Shown piece after piece: positions 7,416-10,926 of a DNA stretch of 10,926 nt. The notes under the pieces are model-generated. The model was not told the origin of the DNA. It saw only the letters and a program-made list of their open reading frames with translations, and made no database searches. How positions within the stretch are numbered: the first letter of the stretch is position 1; every line of letters begins with the position of its first letter. The stretch lies in NCBI GenBank assembly GCA_021798375.1, contig JAJZHU010000057.1, forward strand, positions 1 through 10,926. The letters run 5' to 3'. The stretch is from Pseudomonadota bacterium. Its GTDB lineage: Bacteria > Pseudomonadota > Alphaproteobacteria > Acetobacterales > Acetobacteraceae. The position numbers were made by a program, and so were the translations under genes.

Positions 7416-8771
7416 ATGAAGTCTTCACGTCTTAAAACCGGCGCTCTCGCGCTTTTGCCGCTCTTGATGTCGGCAGTCCCCGCGTTCGCCGACCCCGTTG
7501 TCGCCACCAAAATCGATAGCGGCGATACCGCATGGATGCTCACCAGCGTCGCGCTCGTGCTGATGATGACCATCCCCGGCCTGGCCTTGTTCTATGCCGG
7601 CATGGTGCGCAAGAAGAATATCCTTGCCACCCTGATGCAGGCGTTCGCCATCACCTGCTTGGTAACGATCACCTGGACCGTGATCGGCTATTCACTCGCC
7701 TTCACCGCCGGCACGGGCGCCAGCGCCCCCTACATCGGCGATCTGTCGCGCCTCATGCTCAACGGCATCATCGGCCCCAAATTCGATCCGAAAATGTCGT
7801 TCTTGCTGGGTGGCACAGTGGCGCAGACCATCCCTGAGAGCGTCTTCATGATGTTCCAGATGACGTTTGCGATCATCACCCCGGCGCTGATCGCCGGTGC
7901 GTTCGCCGACCGCATGAAGTTCTCCGCCATGTGCGTCTTCATGGTTGGCTGGTCGATCCTCTCCTACTCGCCGATCGCTCACTGGGTATGGGCGCCAACA
8001 GGCTGGCTGGGCGCCGGCGTGTTCGGTCTGCCGGGCGCCGCCGACTTTGCCGGTGGCACGGTCGTGCACATCAACGCTGGTATTGCCGGTCTCGTGGCCT
8101 GCTTGCTGCTTGGCAAGCGCATCGGCTACGGCACTGAAAACATGCCTCCGTACAACCTCAGCCTGGCTCTCATCGGCGCTTCGCTGTTGTGGGTTGGCTG
8201 GTTCGGCTTCAACGCCGGTTCGGCAGTCGCTTCCGACGGCCGCGCAGGCATGGCGATGACGGTGACTCAGGTCGCCACCGCCGCCGCGGCTCTGGGTTGG
8301 ATGTTCGCCGAATGGCTCACCCACGGCAAACCGACCGTTCTGGGCATCATCTCGGGCGCCGTTGCCGGCCTCGTGGCGATCACCCCGGCTTCGGGCTTCG
8401 TGTTGCCTGGCGCTTCGATCATCATCGGCGTGGCCGCCGGCGTGGGCTGCTTCCTCGCCGCCACCAAGATGAAGGCCTTCTTTGGCTATGACGACAGCCT
8501 GGACACCTTCGGCGTGCACGGCATCGGCGGGATCATCGGCGCGTTGCTCACCGGTATCTTCGCTTATGGTCCGCTCTCCGGTGGTGCCAACGTGGGCGGT
8601 CTGAAGCAATTCGAAGCACAGTGCCTCGCGGTTTGCGTCACCCTCGTGTGGTCGGGCCTGGTCAGCTTCGTGCTGCTCAAGGTCATCGATCTGGTGATCG
8701 GCATCCGCGTCACCGAAGAACAGGAACGCATGGGTCTCGACGAAGCGCTACACGGCGAATCCATGGGCTAA
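7416..8771 (+). CDS. amtB: Ammonium transporter AmtB (module 1, canonical twin-His pore)
   Basis: Inner-membrane ammonium channel of the Amt/Mep/Rh family, trimeric, 451 residues. It begins with a cleaved signal peptide (hydrophobic core at about 10-24, probable cut after AFA at residue 25), as in E. coli AmtB, then eleven membrane helices. Pore residues are conserved: the FQMTFA phenylalanine, W in HWVWAP, the structural aspartate D210 in DFAGG, first pore histidine H218 in VVHINAG, Phe and Ser in GFNAGS, and second pore histidine H368 in GVHGIGG. The C-terminal tail EEQERMGLDEALHGE is the part that meets GlnK. TAGGA at 7406-7410 lies 5 bases before the ATG. It is co-transcribed with glnK1 and ends 34 bases before a strong terminator. 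It should scavenge ammonium under nitrogen limitation. Confidence 0.96.
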   Translation: MKSSRLKTGALALLPLLMSAVPAFADPVVATKIDSGDTAWMLTSVALVLMMTIPGLALFYAGMVRKKNILATLMQAFAITCLVTITWTVIGYSLAFTAGTGASAPYIGDLSRLMLNGIIGPKFDPKMSFLLGGTVAQTIPESVFMMFQMTFAIITPALIAGAFADRMKFSAMCVFMVGWSILSYSPIAHWVWAPTGWLGAGVFGLPGAADFAGGTVVHINAGIAGLVACLLLGKRIGYGTENMPPYNLSLALIGASLLWVGWFGFNAGSAVASDGRAGMAMTVTQVATAAAALGWMFAEWLTHGKPTVLGIISGAVAGLVAITPASGFVLPGASIIIGVAAGVGCFLAATKMKAFFGYDDSLDTFGVHGIGGIIGALLTGIFAYGPLSGGANVGGLKQFEAQCLAVCVTLVWSGLVSFVLLKVIDLVIGIRVTEEQERMGLDEALHGESMG

Positions 8772-8805
8772 ATCCAACCCCCAACTCTCCACGGGGTTTG
8801 CAAAG

Positions 8806-8835
8806 GCGGGCAGTGGCAACACTGCCCGCTTTTTT
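8806..8835 (+). terminator. Intrinsic terminator after amtB1
   Basis: A perfect 10-base stem (GCGGGCAGTG at 8806-8815 against CACTGCCCGC at 8820-8829) closes on a GCAA tetraloop of the stable GNRA class and is followed by six T residues (8830-8835). The A residues at 8802-8804 can extend the stem into the T-run. This is a strong Rho-independent terminator and should end the glnK1-amtB1 transcript, separating it from module 2. Confidence 0.95.
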
Positions 8836-8979
8836 CGTATTACTGCGCCAAGCCGCGATCTTCCGCGCTTTTTGATCCGTTTTGGCCCCGCACGGCGCCT
8901 CATCCCGGCCAACTCCCAGCATTTGCCGGTTTATTTACACGATTCATTGCGTTAAGCGGGCTTCACACTAATAACATGC

Positions 8980-8984
8980 GGGGA
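8980..8984 (+). promoter_or_regulatory. Ribosome binding site that sets a GTG start for glnK2
   Basis: GGGGA ends 9 bases upstream of the first base of the GTG at 8994, a good Shine-Dalgarno distance. The upstream in-frame ATG at 8976 overlaps this site, has no ribosome binding site of its own, and would add six residues not found in PII proteins. Confidence 0.75.
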
Positions 8985-8993
8985 ACCTGCGCC

Positions 8994-9332
8994 GTGAAGC
9001 TCATCATAGCCGTCATTAAACCCTTCAAACTCGAAGAGGTGCGCGACGCCCTCCTGGCGCTTGGCGTCCAAGGCTTCGCCGCATCGGAAGTGAAGGGATT
9101 TGGCCGCCAGAAAGGCCAGACAGAAACCTATCGCGGCGCCGAATACCACGTAAACTTCGTGCCCAAGGTCAAGATCGAAATCGCCGTTTCCGCCAGCCTG
9201 GCGGATCAGGCGGTCGAGGCGATCGCGCGGTCCGCGCAAACCGGCCGGATCGGCGACGGCAAGATCTTTGTTTACGACATCGAACGCGCCATTCGCATTC
9301 GTACCGGCGAACAAGGCCCGGCAACCCTGTAA
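8994..9332 (+). CDS. glnK: PII signal-transduction protein GlnK (module 2, divergent)
   Basis: Second PII protein, 112 residues from a GTG start (MKLIIAVIKPFKLEE). A longer reading from ATG at 8976 is possible but would break the family length. By eye it shares about three quarters of its residues with the first GlnK of the window. Tyr51 and Tyr46 in the T-loop, TGRIGDGKIFV at 83-93 and RIRTGE at 101-106 are kept, so uridylylation and nucleotide binding remain possible. The odd feature is residues 28-31: FAAS instead of LTVT, on the strand leading into the T-loop near the adenine nucleotide in known PII structures. The start of the third PII gene has the standard LTVT. amtB2 follows after 15 bases. 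No sigma-54 promoter was found in the 158 bases between the terminator and this start. Confidence 0.94.
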   Translation: MKLIIAVIKPFKLEEVRDALLALGVQGFAASEVKGFGRQKGQTETYRGAEYHVNFVPKVKIEIAVSASLADQAVEAIARSAQTGRIGDGKIFVYDIERAIRIRTGEQGPATL

Positions 9333-9347
9333 CGCGGCGGAACCATC

Positions 9348-10706
9348 ATGAAGTCCTCATATCTGAAAGCGGGTGCGCTCTCGGTGCTGCCGCTGCTGCT
9401 ATCAACCGCAACACCCGCGCTCGCCAACGGCACGGCGCTCAAATTCGACAGCGGCGACACCGCCTGGGTGATGATCAGCACCGTGCTGGTGTTGCTGATG
9501 ACCATTCCGGGCCTGGCGCTGTTCTACGCCGGCATGGTGCGCAAAAAGAATATTCTGGCCACCATGATGCAAGCCTTCGCCATCACCTGTCTGATGACCC
9601 TGGTGTGGAGCCTGCTGGGCTATTCACTGGCCTTCACCAGCGGCACGGGAGCGTGGGCGCCCTATATCGGCGATTTCTCGCGCCTGATGCTGCGCGGCAT
9701 AGAAACCGATTTCAACAACGGCTTCATCCTGGCGCCCGGATCGCGCGGCGCGGTTACCGAAACCATCCCCGAGAACGTCTTCATGATGTTCCAGATGACC
9801 TTCGCCATCATCACCCCGGCGGTGATCGCGGGCGCATTTGCCGACCGGATGAAGTTCTCGGCCATGTGCATCTTCATGATTCTGTGGTCGATTTTGATCT
9901 ATTCGCCAATCGCGCATTGGGTGTGGGCGCCCACCGGCTGGCTGGCCCAGGGTGCTTTCGGCCTACCCCCGGTGGCCGATTTTGCCGGCGGCAACGTGGT
10001 GGAAATCAACTCGGGCGTGGCGGGGCTGATGTCTTGTCTGGTGCTGGGCAAACGCACCGGCTATGGCACCGAGGCAATGGCGCCCTATAATCTCGGCTAT
10101 GCCGTGATCGGCGCATCGCTGTTGTGGGTGGGTTGGCTGGGCTTCAACGCCGGTTCCGCCCTTACCTCCGGCGGCCGCGCCGGCATGGCGATGACCGCAA
10201 CCCAACTCGCCGGTGCCGCGGCGGCGCTGGGCTGGATGGGCGCCGAATGGCTGACGCTTGGCAAACCCACCGTTTTGGGCATCATCTCGGGCGCCGTGGC
10301 CGGTTTGGTGGCGATCACCCCCGCCGCGGGCTTTGTATTGCCAAACGCCGCGGTCGCCATCGGCCTCATCGGGGGCGTGGGGTGTTTTCTCGCCGCCACC
10401 AGACTCAAAGCCTTCTTCGGGTACGACGACAGCCTCGATACGTTCGGCGTACACGGCGTGGGCGGAATCATCGGCACATTATTGACCGGCGTCTGGGCCT
10501 ATGGCCCCCTTTCGGCCGGCATCAATCAGGGCGGTTTGCGGCAATTCTGGTCCCAATTCATCGCCATGGGCGCCACCTTGGCCTGGTCGGGCATCGGCAG
10601 TTTCGTGCTGCTCAAGATCATCGATCAAACAATTGGCCTCCGCGTCAGCGAGGAACAGGAACGCCTGGGTCTCGATGAAGCGCTGCACGGCGAATCCCTG
10701 GGATAA
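9348..10706 (+). CDS. amtB: Ammonium transporter AmtB (module 2, first pore His replaced by Glu)
   Basis: Second Amt-family transporter, 452 residues, with a signal peptide (probable cut after ALA at about residue 26) and the same eleven-helix layout and GlnK-facing tail (EEQERLGLDEALHGE) as the first. The phenylalanine of FQMTFA, the W of HWVWAP, D211 of DFAGG, the Phe and Ser of GFNAGS and the second pore histidine H369 (GVHGVGG) are present. The first pore histidine is glutamate: E219 in VVEINSG, codon GAA at 10002-10004. Fungal Mep1/Mep3 naturally carry Glu at this position, and it alters transport properties there, so the protein is probably functional but different. The loop after RLML also differs from the first copy. 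GGAA at 9339-9342 serves as ribosome binding site. No terminator was found after the stop. Confidence 0.95.
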   Translation: MKSSYLKAGALSVLPLLLSTATPALANGTALKFDSGDTAWVMISTVLVLLMTIPGLALFYAGMVRKKNILATMMQAFAITCLMTLVWSLLGYSLAFTSGTGAWAPYIGDFSRLMLRGIETDFNNGFILAPGSRGAVTETIPENVFMMFQMTFAIITPAVIAGAFADRMKFSAMCIFMILWSILIYSPIAHWVWAPTGWLAQGAFGLPPVADFAGGNVVEINSGVAGLMSCLVLGKRTGYGTEAMAPYNLGYAVIGASLLWVGWLGFNAGSALTSGGRAGMAMTATQLAGAAAALGWMGAEWLTLGKPTVLGIISGAVAGLVAITPAAGFVLPNAAVAIGLIGGVGCFLAATRLKAFFGYDDSLDTFGVHGVGGIIGTLLTGVWAYGPLSAGINQGGLRQFWSQFIAMGATLAWSGIGSFVLLKIIDQTIGLRVSEEQERLGLDEALHGESLG

Positions 10707-10824
10707 ACACGAGCCGCGGCCCGCTACTTCACGATTTTTATGTGCGCCGCACAAAACATATCTTCATTGCACTGCACTCACACCCCACATACAACAGACC
10801 CACCATTCCAGGAGACAACCCGCC
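10707..10824 (+). other. Gap between amtB2 and the third PII gene
   Basis: No intrinsic terminator and no sigma-54 match were found. A short inverted repeat, TGTGC-GCC-GCACA at 10741-10753, lacks a T-run. TTGCAC (10767-10772) and TACAAC (10790-10795), 17 bases apart, could be a weak sigma-70 promoter, but each matches the consensus only partly. Read-through from amtB2 is equally possible. Confidence 0.3.
10810..10815 (+). promoter_or_regulatory. Ribosome binding site of the third PII gene
   Basis: AGGAGA lies 9 bases before the ATG at 10825 and supports that start. Confidence 0.75.
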
Positions 10825-10926
10825 ATGAAAATGATCATCGCCATCATCAAACCCTTCAAGCTCGACGGCGTGCGCGAAGCCCTGACCCCGCTGGGAATCC
10901 AAGGTCTTACCGTCACCGAAGTCAAA
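10825..10926 (+). CDS. glnK: Third PII protein GlnK, N-terminal part only (cut by window edge)
   Basis: Only 34 codons lie in the window. They read as a PII N-terminus: MKMIIAIIKPFKLDGVREAL followed by TPLGIQGLTVTEVK, ending just before the T-loop. The segment TPLGIQGLTVTEVK is identical to residues 21-34 of the first GlnK in the window and unlike the altered LALGVQGFAASEVK of the second. By analogy with the two preceding modules, a third amtB probably follows outside the window, but this is not visible. The start is supported by AGGAGA upstream. Confidence 0.93.
   Translation, partial: MKMIIAIIKPFKLDGVREALTPLGIQGLTVTEVK

Noticed and set aside
7692..8609. Open frame of 305 codons on the minus strand inside amtB1
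   Set aside because: Antisense shadow of a conserved transporter. A similar shadow opposite amtB2 reflects shared coding constraints, not a second gene.
8883..8899. TGGCCCCGCACGGCGCC as a sigma-54 promoter for glnK2
   Set aside because: The GG-to-GC spacing is one base short of the required distance and the -12 TTGC is missing.
8934..8951. TTTACACGATTCATTGCG as a sigma-54 promoter for glnK2
   Set aside because: It has TTGC in the -12 position but lacks the essential GG of the -24 element at the right distance.
8976..8993. ATG at 8976 as the start of glnK2
   Set aside because: It overlaps the GGGGA ribosome binding site, has no such site upstream, and adds six residues absent from PII proteins. 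The GTG at 8994 gives exactly the usual 112 residues.
10741..10753. TGTGC-GCC-GCACA hairpin as a terminator after amtB2
   Set aside because: The stem is only 5 bases, and A residues rather than T residues follow on the plus strand.

Overview
The window looks like part of a chromosome from a GC-rich Gram-negative bacterium, most likely an alphaproteobacterium of the Rhodospirillales type. This is inferred from protein character, the ubiquinone-type monooxygenase and the glnK-amtB pairs behind a sigma-54 promoter; no taxonomic marker gene is present. It holds eight complete genes and one gene cut by the right edge. No RNA genes, CRISPR arrays or insertion sequences were seen.

Left part (1 to about 5490): a two-gene RND multidrug efflux operon on the plus strand (periplasmic adaptor, then inner-membrane pump, 3 bases apart) meets a Bcr/CflA-type MFS drug exporter coming the other way. 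The two convergent genes are separated by only 4 bases. No outer-membrane channel gene follows the pump, so it probably uses a TolC-like channel encoded elsewhere.

Middle (5589 to 7058): a UbiH/COQ6-family FAD monooxygenase on the minus strand, divergent from the nitrogen genes. The 213-base gap between it and glnK holds a strong sigma-54 promoter, an upstream inverted repeat, and a terminator-like hairpin in the transcribed leader just before the ribosome binding site.

Right part (7059 to 10926): a tandem series of PII-ammonium transporter modules: glnK1-amtB1, a strong intrinsic terminator, glnK2-amtB2, then the start of a third PII gene. PII proteins of this kind carry the nitrogen and energy state to AmtB and block it when ammonium is plentiful. 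Module 1 looks like the ordinary nitrogen-starvation module, with a sigma-54 promoter and a canonical twin-histidine pore. Module 2 differs: its AmtB has glutamate in place of the first pore histidine, its PII has an altered segment at residues 28-31, it starts at GTG, and no sigma-54 promoter precedes it. This diverged second module and the possible attenuator before glnK1 are the most interesting parts of the window.
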